Source: Lacipirellulaceae bacterium
GTDB taxonomy: Bacteria; Planctomycetota; Planctomycetia; Pirellulales; Lacipirellulaceae
Assembly (NCBI GenBank): GCA_040218535.1
Contig: JAVJRG010000005.1
Span: 1,550,001 to 1,614,000 of the forward strand
Reading direction: 5' to 3'
DNA length: 64,000 nucleotides
Within the stretch, counting starts at the first letter, position 1. Every line of letters starts with the position of its first letter. A program made the position numbers and the translations under genes. The notes under the pieces were generated by a model. The model searched no databases. It saw only the letters and a list, made by a program, of their open reading frames with translations, and was not told the DNA's origin. Below, piece by piece: positions 1 to 8,537 of this stretch.

Positions 1-1026
1 CTTCCGGTACCTCAGCTTTCTTATGTAACAGTCGACGGCCACGAGAAAACACTGAATGCTAGCGGCGATAAGCGGTACCTCTTAGTCAACTTGTGGGCCA
101 GTTGGTGCCGTCCTTGTTTGGTCGAACTCAAGGAGTTCGAAAGACACGCCGACGAACTTCGTGCTGCCCAAATTGAAGTCGCAGCCCTGTCGGTTGATCA
201 GTTAGATTCAAAAGGTACTTCGTCTGCGAAAGCGGCGAGCAATCTACTCCGCACGCTCAAGCTTCCAGGTGTCTCCGGTTGGGCGACATCCGAGACGGCT
301 GAAACGCTACGCCTTGTGCAAGAGAACCTGTTCGACTTTCATCAGCCGATGTCTCTGCCGACGAACATCCTGATCGATCCGCAAGGGCGGCTCGCAATTC
401 TTTATCGAGGCCCTGTTTCAGTCGAGCAGCTACTTCAAGATGTAGAACGTCTCGAGGGGAGCGAGCCTCATGAGGGGCTGCCGTTCCCAGGTCGTTGGCG
501 GTCACCCCAAACGCAGCTCAGTCCGTTCGACTTGGTTTGGAATCTTGTCGAGAGTGGCCATCTGAATCAAGCGATCACTTATATCAACGACAATTACCCA
601 CTGCTGGAAAGCCATTACAATATGCCAAAGTTGCTAACGCTTGTTGGTAATTCCGAGCTTGCGGGCGGGAAAGCAAATGAGGCGGTGCGCTACTATCGTT
701 CCGCTTTGAAGCTGGATCGCAGTTACTCCGACGCTCAAAACAACCTCGCCTGGATTCTCTCAACGCACCCGGACGACAGCCTACGCAACGGCGAGGAGGC
801 CCTACGCTATGCTGAAGCTGCGCTTCGACAGGGAAGAGGGAACCTGATTTCAATGCTTGATACCTTAGCTGCGGCATTAGCAGAGAACGGCATGTTCGAC
901 CAGGCAGTCCGCGCAGCAAGCAAGGCTGTAGAAATGGCCGAGAAAGAGAGATTGCAGGTTCAGGCGAATCAAATCCGTTCGCGGCTGAAAATGTACAAGA
1001 AGAGTCAGCCTTATCGCTCGGAATAG
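1..1026 (+). CDS. thioredoxin-fold plus TPR protein, 5' end cut off
   Basis: The reading frame is open from the first base, so the gene begins outside the window; the first start-like codon inside is TTG at 91, in the middle of the fold. The thioredoxin motif WCRPC is encoded at about 106-120 after a beta-strand LLVNLWAS, and a cis-Pro-like SLPTNILID loop follows near 352-376. This is a TlpA/redoxin-type fold. From about 530 onward two or three TPR-like helical hairpins are readable (KANEAVRYYRSALKLD, then AEAALRQG). The cysteine pair is intact, so thiol-disulfide activity outside the cytoplasm is plausible. In planctomycetes this C-terminal combination often follows an ASPIC/UnbV or FG-GAP propeller, but the upstream part is not visible. 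Fold confidence is high; exact role is unknown. Confidence 0.8.
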   Translation, partial: LPVPQLSYVTVDGHEKTLNASGDKRYLLVNLWASWCRPCLVELKEFERHADELRAAQIEVAALSVDQLDSKGTSSAKAASNLLRTLKLPGVSGWATSETAETLRLVQENLFDFHQPMSLPTNILIDPQGRLAILYRGPVSVEQLLQDVERLEGSEPHEGLPFPGRWRSPQTQLSPFDLVWNLVESGHLNQAITYINDNYPLLESHYNMPKLLTLVGNSELAGGKANEAVRYYRSALKLDRSYSDAQNNLAWILSTHPDDSLRNGEEALRYAEAALRQGRGNLISMLDTLAAALAENGMFDQAVRAASKAVEMAEKERLQVQANQIRSRLKMYKKSQPYRSE

Positions 1027-1076
1027 TAGGATTGCAACCCACGAACGCTTCCAGTCGGTCAAAAACGTAGAAGCTC

Positions 1077-2219
1077 ATGAAACACGCGAGCCTCCTCCGC
1101 CGTGATTTTTTTCGTCGCATGGGCCTCGGAGCCTGTTCGCTCAGCCCCGCTTGCGGACTGTTAGCAAGCAGGGTATTCGGGGCCGACCAGGCGAAAAGCG
1201 AACTCGTTGAATCGGTGCGGGACCTCGGCCCACAGTTCCTAGACAACCCGCTAAACATCACGGGGCAAGATGGGGCAACCTCTTGTGAATTGCCTTCGGG
1301 AGACAGCCTGTGGCTTTTTGGTGATACCATCGAGGGCCCCTTTAAAAGCATCCGCGGTCATGACCTGACCGATGTGCTTTCCAACACGGCCTCGATTATT
1401 CCAAAGCAAGATTTCTCAGAGGGCATCAAGAAGTTTCGCTACCTGACCGCAGACGGCGATTCGAGAGCCCGCCAAGTTATCGCGTTCGACAAAACGGAAG
1501 ATCGCGCTAAGCACCGCCTTTGGCCGATCCATAGCACCTGCGTTGGAGATTCGATCTATGCGTTTTATCACAAGATTACGATGGATGCCGAGCGTGATGT
1601 TTTTGAGACTTTCGAGCTCAATGGAATGGGAATCGCTCGGGCGAATGTTGGCGAGTTTTGCTTTGAACGGCTACAAGCTCCCGATGGGACGAAAGAGTTT
1701 TGGAAAGGCGACCAGCCTGGGTTTGGCGTGTTTCTCGAACAACTTCCAGATGGATACTTGTATCTGTGGGGCTGTTTTTGGACCGGGATGTTCCTGGTGA
1801 GGACGCGTCCCAATTCGCTTGAGAACCTCGACAGTTATGAATACTTGATTGAGGCCCCCACGCTCGCTCAACCGAATCGGAAGGCACGTTGGTCCCCAAA
1901 GTTCGAGAACGCCGCTGTCCTCTTCGATAATGTTCCCAATGAGCTTTCCGTATCGTACAACCCTTACCTCAAACAGCATGTCGCAATTCACGTATTGGGG
2001 CGTGACAATCGATTGGCTATCCGCACTGCACCGCAAATTGTTGGCCCCTGGAGTAAGCCCGAGGTGTTTCACATAGCTCCTCGCCAAAGCGACGCGGACC
2101 TTTTTACAGCCGCCAAGGAGCACCCCGAAATGCGCACTTCAGGCGGGAGAACCCTGTACGTCACCTACGTCAACTCAGCGAATTACATCCCCACACTGCT
2201 TGAAGTCACCTTGAAATAA
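1077..2219 (+). CDS. Tat-exported DUF4185-type beta-propeller protein
   Basis: This 380-residue protein starts with a twin-arginine-like leader (RRDFFRRMGLGACS at residues 8-21), so export in folded form is likely. The motif GDSLWLFGDT near residue 75 and the later blade-like repeats (GYLYLWG, NELSVSYNPYLKQHVAIH, LAIRTAPQIVGPWSKPEVFH) are characteristic of DUF4185, a five-bladed propeller related to glycoside-hydrolase folds. The substrate is unknown; carbohydrate binding or cleavage is the usual guess for the fold. The ATG at 1077 follows the previous stop by 50 bp, so co-transcription is possible. Confidence 0.75.
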   Translation: MKHASLLRRDFFRRMGLGACSLSPACGLLASRVFGADQAKSELVESVRDLGPQFLDNPLNITGQDGATSCELPSGDSLWLFGDTIEGPFKSIRGHDLTDVLSNTASIIPKQDFSEGIKKFRYLTADGDSRARQVIAFDKTEDRAKHRLWPIHSTCVGDSIYAFYHKITMDAERDVFETFELNGMGIARANVGEFCFERLQAPDGTKEFWKGDQPGFGVFLEQLPDGYLYLWGCFWTGMFLVRTRPNSLENLDSYEYLIEAPTLAQPNRKARWSPKFENAAVLFDNVPNELSVSYNPYLKQHVAIHVLGRDNRLAIRTAPQIVGPWSKPEVFHIAPRQSDADLFTAAKEHPEMRTSGGRTLYVTYVNSANYIPTLLEVTLK

Positions 2220-2458
2220 GCGTTATCTTCTCGATTTGACCGGTCTAATCGATGTTCAGATTTCGCTCTATTTTCTTACGGCGGCTCGGTAGGTGTGATA
2301 GAATCCGCTATAGAGAAGCACTTTTCCTTAATCAAACGGTTATTCGACTTCCCTCAACGCAAACGCAGGTGGAATCTCCTCGCGGAGTCGAAATGATGTG
2401 TTTAATTCAAACTGATCATTCCTATTAGCCATGCATTCGCAGCTCTGGGAGTTAGGTA

Positions 2459-3565
2459 ATGTCCTCCGTCCACGTATCAGGTAAGCGGGCGTTTACGCTT
2501 GTTGAACTACTCGTTGTGATTGCCATCATCGGCGTGCTTGTTGGGCTCCTTCTCCCGGCCGTCCAAGCAGCCCGCGAGGCTGCCCGTCGTGCGCAGTGTC
2601 TGAATCATTTGAAACAGATGGGCCTCGGGGCAGCAAACCACGAGTCGACACACCAGATTTTACCCGGATCAGGGTGGGCTCCTTGGACCACTGGCGATCC
2701 TGACAGGGGAGTAGGGCGGGGGCAGCCGGGTAGCTGGGTATATCAACTGCTGCCATTCGTAGAGCAGCAAGCTGTCTACGAACTTCCCTCTGATGGAGAC
2801 CCCGACAACATCACTGTGCAACAACGCGAGGGTGCTGCGCGTCTTCAGCAGACTCCCCTTGCAACCTTTAATTGCCCATCGCGTCGGGCTTCGGTGAATT
2901 ACCCTTGGGATACAAATCTTTCCGCCTTTTTCCGGGTTCGGAATTCAAATCATGTTGAGGAAAAAGCACACAGCGACTACGCTGCGAACGCGGGCGACGC
3001 ATTTCCTGACGAAGGTGCCGGTGGTGGACTGAGTTTCTTCTTCCAGGAATCAGAATGTGGTTTTCCTGCGAATCAATTCACACTTGTGCTTCCTCCTCGA
3101 CCATCGGGAGGTAACTACGATATCGAAGATACCTTTTGTTGGCCTTCGCTCGATACGCAAACAGGTGTTTGCTTTCTCGGAGCTGAAATAGGAATCAAGA
3201 ACATTACCGATGGTACTTCGAATACGATCCTCTACGGTGAAAAGTACGTTGAGGCTGACCAGTATGAAACAGGCTCCGACGGGGGGGATAATCAGTGTAT
3301 GTACAACGGCTGGGACTGGGACGTGAATCGATGGGGAGGTGGATCTCGAATCGATCCTTCGGTCAATCCAACCTTGATCGGCGAGGCAAAGCCTGACCGT
3401 GCCAATGATGAAAACTTCTATAGCTGGGGAAGCGCTCATGCGGGGGTCTTCAACGTGACCTATTGCGATGGTTCGGTTTCCTCCTTAAGTTTCGATATCG
3501 ACCGTGCGATCCTAGCGAACCTTTGTAATCGCTACGATGGGCAGGTCAGCGGCAGAGAAAATTGA
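2459..3565 (+). CDS. DUF1559 prepilin-like secreted protein
   Basis: The 368-residue protein has a type IV prepilin-like N-terminus ([17 protein letters not shown], residues 10-26) followed by the planctomycete signature [17 protein letters not shown], and ends with the DUF1559 tail in which a His ([17 protein letters not shown]) precedes a DG motif. This family is greatly expanded in planctomycetes. The leader resembles a prepilin-peptidase substrate, so surface or periplasmic location through the type II/IV-like machinery is likely; the cluster at 52-64 kb is a candidate route. The function of the domain is not established. It precedes a lipoprotein gene by 85 bp, a pairing often seen for this family. 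Confidence 0.9.
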   Translation: MSSVHVSGKRAFTLVELLVVIAIIGVLVGLLLPAVQAAREAARRAQCLNHLKQMGLGAANHESTHQILPGSGWAPWTTGDPDRGVGRGQPGSWVYQLLPFVEQQAVYELPSDGDPDNITVQQREGAARLQQTPLATFNCPSRRASVNYPWDTNLSAFFRVRNSNHVEEKAHSDYAANAGDAFPDEGAGGGLSFFFQESECGFPANQFTLVLPPRPSGGNYDIEDTFCWPSLDTQTGVCFLGAEIGIKNITDGTSNTILYGEKYVEADQYETGSDGGDNQCMYNGWDWDVNRWGGGSRIDPSVNPTLIGEAKPDRANDENFYSWGSAHAGVFNVTYCDGSVSSLSFDIDRAILANLCNRYDGQVSGREN

Positions 3566-3650
3566 GGTTATTCTGTTTCTAAGAAGTCCTCAGTTAAGCA
3601 GATAGCAGCCGAAACGACTTACGCTTCCTAATTCCATTGAGTAACTTGCT

Positions 3651-4265
3651 TTGCCCCTAAGAAATGCCGCAATAGTTTGCCTTTCTCTCTTGTTGCTAGC
3701 TGGCTGCGGTGGTGATCTAAGTCCATTGGAATTACCCGATCTTGACCCAGCAGACGCAGCTCAGCAAGCGGTTGAACTCTACGATAAGGATGACAATCAA
3801 TCGCTTTCGAAGGAGGAATTGGCTAGCTGCCCAGGCTTGTTAATGAGCTTGAAAGCTTATGATCTTGATAGTGACGAGTCGATCTCCGAAGAAGAGATTA
3901 AGAGCAGGCTTAAAAAGTTAGTAGAGAAGGCTGCCGCACTTTCAAGGGTCACCGTCACGCTTAAGCTCAACAAGAAGCCGCTTCCCGGCGCGACCATTCG
4001 CTTTGTTCCAGAGCCGTATCTCGGGGAAGCGATCAAGAGCGCTACTGGAAAGACACTCAAGCGCGGTGTTGCTTCAATGGCCGTAGCTGACGAAGAATTG
4101 CCGGATTCGCAAAAAGGAATCCGTGGGATTCATCCCGGCACCTACCGCGTTGAGATTACTCATCCTGAAGTAGAGATCCCCGCTAAGTACAACACCAATA
4201 CCACGCTCGGCTATGAAACGACGCCAGGGAACCCCTACGCTTCATTCGATCTGAAAAGCAAGTAG
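3651..4265 (+). CDS. EF-hand lipoprotein
   Basis: A 204-residue lipoprotein starting at TTG (3651): MPLRNAAIVCLSLLLLAGCG gives a signal peptide with lipobox LLAGC. Two EF-hand-like loops follow: DKDDNQSLSKEE (about residues 46-57) and DLDSDESISEEE (about 73-84), both with Asp/Asn at calcium-ligand positions. The C-terminal half (VTVTLKLNKKPLPGATIRFVP) resembles the carboxypeptidase-regulatory-like beta domain common in planctomycete lipoproteins encoded after DUF1559 genes. Calcium binding is inferred from the loops. No enzyme motif is seen. Confidence 0.8.
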   Translation: MPLRNAAIVCLSLLLLAGCGGDLSPLELPDLDPADAAQQAVELYDKDDNQSLSKEELASCPGLLMSLKAYDLDSDESISEEEIKSRLKKLVEKAAALSRVTVTLKLNKKPLPGATIRFVPEPYLGEAIKSATGKTLKRGVASMAVADEELPDSQKGIRGIHPGTYRVEITHPEVEIPAKYNTNTTLGYETTPGNPYASFDLKSK

Positions 4266-4285
4266 CGTTCTCCTCTCTGATCGAC

Positions 4286-4301
4286 GGGGCGTGCACGCCC
4301 C
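4286..4301. repeat. 16-bp perfect palindrome
   Basis: GGGGCGTGCACGCCCC lies between the lipoprotein stop and the PfkB start. It is a perfect inverted repeat without a spacer and without a following T-run, so it is not a standard terminator. It could be a protein-binding site or simple chance; nothing more can be said. Confidence 0.4.
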
Positions 4302-4312
4302 TCCAAATCATC

Positions 4313-5269
4313 TTGGACGAATCCAAATCCATCGATTGCATCGTTTGCGGTTCCTGCACCGTCGATATCCTGGTTCGTCCGTTTCAACTGGACCAACCAG
4401 TCATCGGCGGTCGACTTTACGAGGTCGACCCGCTGCGGGTGGAAACAGGCGGCATTGTCAGTAACTCGGGGGCGACCTTCGCGCGACTTGGTCTGAAGAC
4501 AGAAGCTTTCACGCTCATCGGGGACGACGAATTCGGCACGATCATACGTGATCGCTTTCAGACTTTTGGGGTCGGCACACAAGGACTTTCTGTTCACTGT
4601 CGTGAAGCAACCAGCGCATCAGTGGTGATGGTCGATCCCTCAGGAGAGCGATCCTTCGCACATTGTGTTGGTGCGCCTCGGGAACTTGACCTCGCATGGT
4701 TCGAGAGTCACATGAGTTTTTTCAAGCAGAGCCGGGCGGTGATGCTCGGCTACTTCTCCCTCATGCCTAAGCTGGAACCGGACCTTCCGCAGGTCCTTGG
4801 GATGCTCCGTCAAGCGGGCTGCCTGACGATCCTGGAATCTGCCGGCAGTGGCGGAAGTCTCGATGATCTTGCTCCTTCGCTGGCGGAAGTCGATATTTAC
4901 TTGCCGAGCGAGGAGGAAGCTCGTCACCAAACCGGAACAGATCAACCCGGTGAAATGATCGAATTGTTTCGAGCACGTGGAGCCCGGGGCACCGTAGGCA
5001 TCAAATGCGGAACCCAAGGGTCCGTGATCAGCCCGGTTCCCGGCGAGGTACTAACGATCGACTGCATTGAGGCACCGGGCGCTGTCGTTGACACCACCGG
5101 TGCGGGAGATGCTTTTCTTGCTGGTTACGTGGCGGGTATTCTGAAAGAACTGAGCCCCAGCCATGCCGGCCGTCTCGCTGCGGCAGCGGGAGCCTGTTGT
5201 GTTACCGGCCTAGGAGCCTCCGCCGGACTGCGCGACTACCAGGAGACAGCGCAGCTTGCGGGGCTGTGA
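4313..5269 (+). CDS. PfkB-family carbohydrate kinase
   Basis: The 318-residue protein has the ribokinase/PfkB fold: an N-terminal strand with G-S-C-T-V-D (residues 12-17), GGIVSNSGATFARLG (near residue 46) as the substrate-binding glycine segment, and the C-terminal PfkB signature DTTGAGDAFLAGYVAG (about 260-275) with the catalytic Asp in GAGD. It should phosphorylate a sugar or nucleoside with ATP in the cytoplasm; substrate cannot be read. The start is TTG at 4313 because no ATG or GTG is available before the conserved first strand. The next gene, 75 bp on, looks like an aldolase, so the two may form a short catabolic pathway for a phosphorylated sugar. Confidence 0.85.
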   Translation: MDESKSIDCIVCGSCTVDILVRPFQLDQPVIGGRLYEVDPLRVETGGIVSNSGATFARLGLKTEAFTLIGDDEFGTIIRDRFQTFGVGTQGLSVHCREATSASVVMVDPSGERSFAHCVGAPRELDLAWFESHMSFFKQSRAVMLGYFSLMPKLEPDLPQVLGMLRQAGCLTILESAGSGGSLDDLAPSLAEVDIYLPSEEEARHQTGTDQPGEMIELFRARGARGTVGIKCGTQGSVISPVPGEVLTIDCIEAPGAVVDTTGAGDAFLAGYVAGILKELSPSHAGRLAAAAGACCVTGLGASAGLRDYQETAQLAGL

Positions 5270-5344
5270 GCAATTCCTCATCTTTTTGCTAGTGAAGTGC
5301 GATACACTTCAGCGTTGTTCTGACGAAACGAAGAGCTTACAGCT

Positions 5345-6343
5345 ATGCAAAAGTCACTCGATGCAAAACTCCGCAAACTGCAAGCTGATTCGAGTTGCAA
5401 CGAGTTCATTCTTGCCGATGCCAAGGATGCTGACATGGCGTTTGGCTTGGCAGCCACCGGCAGCTGCGCCACATCACAGCGTCCTCGCACGTTGGACGAA
5501 TACCGTGATCAAATCCGTGCGGTCGTGAAGCAAGGGCTCATCGACATTTCGCTGATGAGCGCCAGTACCGCCGAGGTGCTCTCCGCCGAGGAAGGCCTCT
5601 TTGCCGACAGCACCGTGACTCCCGCGATTCGCATGAACGATTCAACGGACATTTGGCTGGCTGCGGGAACCGGTAACTACGCTGAGCAACCTTCACTACC
5701 GCATCGCAGTGCGAGTATCGAACACGTCTTGGGTCTTTCGGATCAGGGCAGCACGCCCTTGGCGACGTTGGGACTTTACTCCATCACTATGAACAACAAT
5801 GCATCGGCGGATCGGGCGACTCTCGAGGCGTTCGCTCAGTTCCGTCGCGAAGCAGTGTCCCTGGGACTTCGTTACTTCCTCGAAGTTTTCCCACCTAACG
5901 CTCCCGGTCCAAGAGCCCCTGCAGACGAGGGTGCATTCGTTCGCGATACCGTCATCCGTGTTCTTGCCGGCCTCACTCGTGCTGAGCGTCCGCAGTTTTT
6001 GAAGATTCCTTATCTCGGGCCGGAGCTTACTGAGCAGTTGGCATCTTACGACAGCAGCGTAATCCTCGGCATCATGGGCGGAGCCTCAGGCACCACACAC
6101 GACGCCTTTGCGCTGTTGGCGAGCGCCAAACAGCACGGAGTCCGGGCCGCCCTCTTCGGCAGACGGATTAACAATGCGGAAGACCAGTGCGCGTTCGTCC
6201 AACACTTACGCGGCATTGCCGATGGTGAGCTCAAGCCGCAGGAGGCCGTCCGAAGCTACCACGCGGAGCTGGAACGTTGTGCGATCACGCCCCACCGGTC
6301 GCTTAACGAAGACCTCGAGCTCACTCCAAGCAGCTTCTCCTAA
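5345..6343 (+). CDS. probable class I aldolase-like TIM-barrel protein
   Basis: A 332-residue cytoplasmic protein. The C-terminal half reads like a class I (DhnA/LsrF/LacD-like) aldolase barrel: LRYFLEVFPPN, then PQFLKIPYLGPELTEQL, whose Lys at about residue 220 sits where a Schiff-base Lys would be expected, then SSVILGIMGGASGTTHDAF and GVRAALFGRRI as phosphate-binding strands 7 and 8. No secretion signal. It follows a PfkB kinase, which suits a kinase-aldolase pair, but the family assignment is by motif shape only. The gene ends 12 bp before the left boundary repeat of the integrated element, so it is the last chromosomal gene on that side. Confidence 0.55.
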   Translation: MQKSLDAKLRKLQADSSCNEFILADAKDADMAFGLAATGSCATSQRPRTLDEYRDQIRAVVKQGLIDISLMSASTAEVLSAEEGLFADSTVTPAIRMNDSTDIWLAAGTGNYAEQPSLPHRSASIEHVLGLSDQGSTPLATLGLYSITMNNNASADRATLEAFAQFRREAVSLGLRYFLEVFPPNAPGPRAPADEGAFVRDTVIRVLAGLTRAERPQFLKIPYLGPELTEQLASYDSSVILGIMGGASGTTHDAFALLASAKQHGVRAALFGRRINNAEDQCAFVQHLRGIADGELKPQEAVRSYHAELERCAITPHRSLNEDLELTPSSFS

Positions 6344-6354
6344 TACCACCAATA

Positions 6355-6375
6355 CGACGACCTCGAGGTTATGAG
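6355..6375. repeat. left attachment-site core (21 bp)
   Basis: A 21-bp segment containing CCTCGAGGTTATGAG, identical to 13705-13725 within the tRNA-fMet gene. The flanking bases differ on both sides, so this is the exact extent of the identity. Unlike a normal tRNA integration scar, the sequence to its left does not continue with the 3' half of the tRNA. Confidence 0.8.
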
Positions 6376-6933
6376 ACGCTACTTTTGCCAGCGGAAAACA
6401 TCTCGAAAACACGGGGATAAAGACAAGTTAGCGTCAGATCAACCGATTGCAAACCATCTTATCTAATCGCATTATTTCTCGGGGAATCGCGGTACTCAGA
6501 ATGAGTTGTCAATTGAAAACCTGTACGGTACAGGAATGGCATCTCTTGCTTCCCGAGGAGGTGCGGCCTGTCGTGATAAAGGTCGCTTGGCGATTGACCG
6601 GCGCATCGGCCTGTTGCCATGGGTCAGTAGTAGTGGTAGGGAGGGGGCGAGACGTTGTTAGCTGCGAAACGACTTCAGGGGGAACGGTGAACACTACTTG
6701 TCGGTCCCGCGGAAGGACCCGACCGGGGCCATCGTTGGTAAACGTAAAGCTAGATTTTCAGAGCGCGTTTCTGGCCGAATAACGCCATCACGGGGAAGTG
6801 GCGTCGAATCGAAACCCGGAAGGACCCGGAACGGCTCGCTTGGGCTAGGGTGGGTCCTCTACAACGAAAGCACGGCAGAAACCTACCGGCGAAAGAACCA
6901 GCGGGCTCGAATCCCTTCCCTCCCGCGATGCCA
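6376..6933. other. non-coding left end of the element
   Basis: No convincing gene is visible: the open frames here start with TTG or overlap on both strands and encode low-complexity Arg/Ser-rich peptides. The stretch carries one of the paired 15-bp palindromes and two copies of the decamer GGAAGGACCC (about 6713 and 6819) that recur in the GC-rich block near 7650. Confidence 0.5.
6520..6534. promoter_or_regulatory. arm-type palindrome, left copy
   Basis: CCTGTACGGTACAGG, a perfect 7+1+7 inverted repeat, 144 bp inside the left att core. The identical 15-mer occurs at 13590-13604 near the other end. In a circular form the two would flank the attachment core, as integrase or excisionase arm sites do. 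Confidence 0.6.
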
Positions 6934-7131
6934 CTACGAAGCGCCACAGTCGAACGGCTCGGCAGCGTGAGTTTCAGCAAACTCATAGGCTTGCCGCAAG
7001 GCTTCGTATTCGCTCTCGGCCCGCTTCTCGATGATGAGCCCATCCCGCTCCAAGGTACACGCCCAGCCGGTACGGGCTCGCTGGACGATCACGGAAAAGC
7101 CTTGTTGCTCAATTAGCTCTTGGTAGTTCAT
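6934..7131 (-). CDS. small hypothetical protein
   Basis: A 65-residue protein beginning MNYQELIEQQGFSV and ending in a clean amphipathic helix (ESEYEALRQAYEFAETHAAE). An upstream in-frame ATG at 7143 or earlier is possible, but no clear ribosome-binding site favours any start. The composition looks like real coding sequence rather than a shadow frame. No known family is recognised. It is the last gene on the minus strand of the element, far from the att-proximal integrase. Confidence 0.5.
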   Translation of the reverse strand: MNYQELIEQQGFSVIVQRARTGWACTLERDGLIIEKRAESEYEALRQAYEFAETHAAEPFDCGAS

Positions 7132-7786
7132 GCGGGCGAGCATACCGTCCCGCCAACCGCCCTGCTGGAGAATCACCATCTTGTAGCCGCTGCAAAAAAC
7201 CCTCATCAACGCCAGCCACACGAAAACGGTGCGCTAGGGAGTAACAATCCTCGACACTTCTAAGTGCTAGGTCGCTCTCAATTCTCTCCACAGGACCCTA
7301 GCGAATCTCAGGGATACCCCCTTATCAAAACTCGCGGAAAAGTGTGCGCGGCTTGGGCTATGGTCTGCGAGCAAAGCACGATCAGAATTTAACCCGCCCC
7401 CACCCCCTCGACTTTTGACATTGCCGCGCACCACTGGGGGTAACGGCTTGCAAACCGTTGCCACTTCAAACGGGACCACCCCCCCGGGCCAAAACATTCA
7501 TTTTTTGCCAAAAAATGCACGCGATTACAGAAACGGCTAGCGTTGCGTTGCACTCTGGAAACCGACCACCCCGGGGGGAAGGGAGGTCCCCCAACCAGAA
7601 TTTTGATATGTAGGGGACGTTTGATTGCAAAAGCCCCGAACGTAGGCAATCCGCGGGAAGGGACCCGACCGCGGGGATTGGGTCCTTCCGGGTGCACCCC
7701 GCAGGGGCTAAGTCGGTAGCAATCGGGGCGTTTTCTTACACGCCTCGAAAAACTCGACTTGTACTACCAATACCAAACGCCTTCAC
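7132..7786. other. GC-rich, palindrome-packed non-coding region
   Basis: No credible gene is seen. The region contains AACGG/CCGTT around a TTGCAA centre (7442-7459), a 19-bp palindrome at 7499-7517, long C and G runs (7481-7489 and 7568-7595), and an imperfect hairpin near 7656-7690 in which GGAAGGGACCC faces GGGTCCTTCC. This concentration of dyads in an element that encodes a helicase/primase-like protein suggests an origin or a structured RNA; this is inference. Confidence 0.5.
7499..7517. repeat. perfect 19-bp palindrome
   Basis: CATTTTTTG and CAAAAAATG face each other around a single C. It is AT-rich within very GC-rich surroundings, a pattern suited to a protein-binding or duplex-opening site. 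A role is not shown by the sequence. Confidence 0.6.
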
Positions 7787-8059
7787 TTAGTCGCCCCCGA
7801 TGCCGTCATAGAGCAAGAGCAGCTCCACGTCGTCAATCTCTTGGGCGGGTGTCTGCGGGCTCAGCCGGGCCGCGTACCACCCATCGAGTACCCCGCGGGC
7901 ATAGAACAACAGCCGCTTGCCGTCGCGTTTAACGTGGTGGTCTGAGGCGAGCCATCGGACTTCGCGGTCGAAGTAATTGACCGTCACGTCCAGCACGTCC
8001 GCCATCGCTTGCTTGGTCAGCCAGGTATCGGGCCGGGTGGGTTTGCTGGGGTTGGCCAT
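7787..8059 (-). CDS. small helix-turn-helix protein
   Basis: The 90-residue protein contains TWLTKQAMADVLDVTVNYFDREVRWL (residues 12-37 approx.), which has the layout of a winged HTH of the MerR/excisionase or phage Nu1 small-terminase type, followed by a wing (VKRDGKRLLFYARGVLDGWY) that ends as in DNA-packaging or excisionase-like proteins. It could be the excisionase of the element or a small DNA-packaging recognition protein. No clear Shine-Dalgarno is visible before the ATG at 8059. It lies downstream of the DUF3987 gene on the same strand. Confidence 0.6.
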   Translation of the reverse strand: MANPSKPTRPDTWLTKQAMADVLDVTVNYFDREVRWLASDHHVKRDGKRLLFYARGVLDGWYAARLSPQTPAQEIDDVELLLLYDGIGGD

Positions 8060-8233
8060 GTTCCGACTACTCGCTTTGCTCTTACTACCACCGGGAAAAT
8101 AATTGCCGTGTACAAAAAAGTCTCTCGATCGCTACTGGCGTAGCCCCCGGGGAGGGCCTCGGGAAGAACCTAGAGCATGGGGGGGAACATATTTCTATGT
8201 CGCGATACTTCCGCAAGGGCTAGGTAGTTACCA

Positions 8234-8422
8234 TCACGAAGTAGTACCTACGCCCTTGGCCCGTTGTTCCGCCTCGGCATGGGCTCGGGGAGTAAAGTAG
8301 TTCGCCTTGTCCGCCGTCGTGATTCGCTTATCCCCGAGGCGAGCGAGTAGCCGCTGGCAGCGCTCTCGCTTTGCGTTGCTGTCGAGGAGGTCCTTTTGAT
8401 CGTTGGGGGCTTGGTACCTCAT
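8234..8422 (-). CDS. small hypothetical protein
   Basis: A 62-residue, highly charged helical protein (NAKRERCQRLLARLGDKRITTADKANYF...). A GAGAG purine stretch lies about 10 bases upstream of the ATG at 8422. It sits 78 bp after the DUF3987 stop and is probably in the same transcript. No family is recognised; it could be a small DNA-binding or regulatory protein. Moderate doubt that it is expressed. Confidence 0.45.
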   Translation of the reverse strand: MRYQAPNDQKDLLDSNAKRERCQRLLARLGDKRITTADKANYFTPRAHAEAEQRAKGVGTTS

Positions 8423-8476
8423 GTTGTCGCTCTCTTTTTAGGTGTCGGGTATTGTCGCTTTTAGAAGTTCACTAGG

Positions 8477-8537
8477 CGGTAACGGTAACGGAAGGTCGCT
8501 CTAGCCCGTGTTTGTGGGGCTTTTGTTACCGTTACCG
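8477..8537. repeat. 13-bp inverted repeat around the DUF3987 stop codon
   Basis: CGGTAACGGTAAC at 8477-8489 is matched by its reverse complement at 8525-8537. The right arm encodes the Gly-Asn-Gly-Asn near the protein's C-terminus. A closely related pair lies inside the same gene near 9990-10043. Confidence 0.55.

Noticed and set aside
7267-7697. Minus-strand frames of 76 and 102 aa in the GC-rich block
   Set aside because: They overlap each other in different frames, run through palindromes and have no plausible ribosome-binding site.
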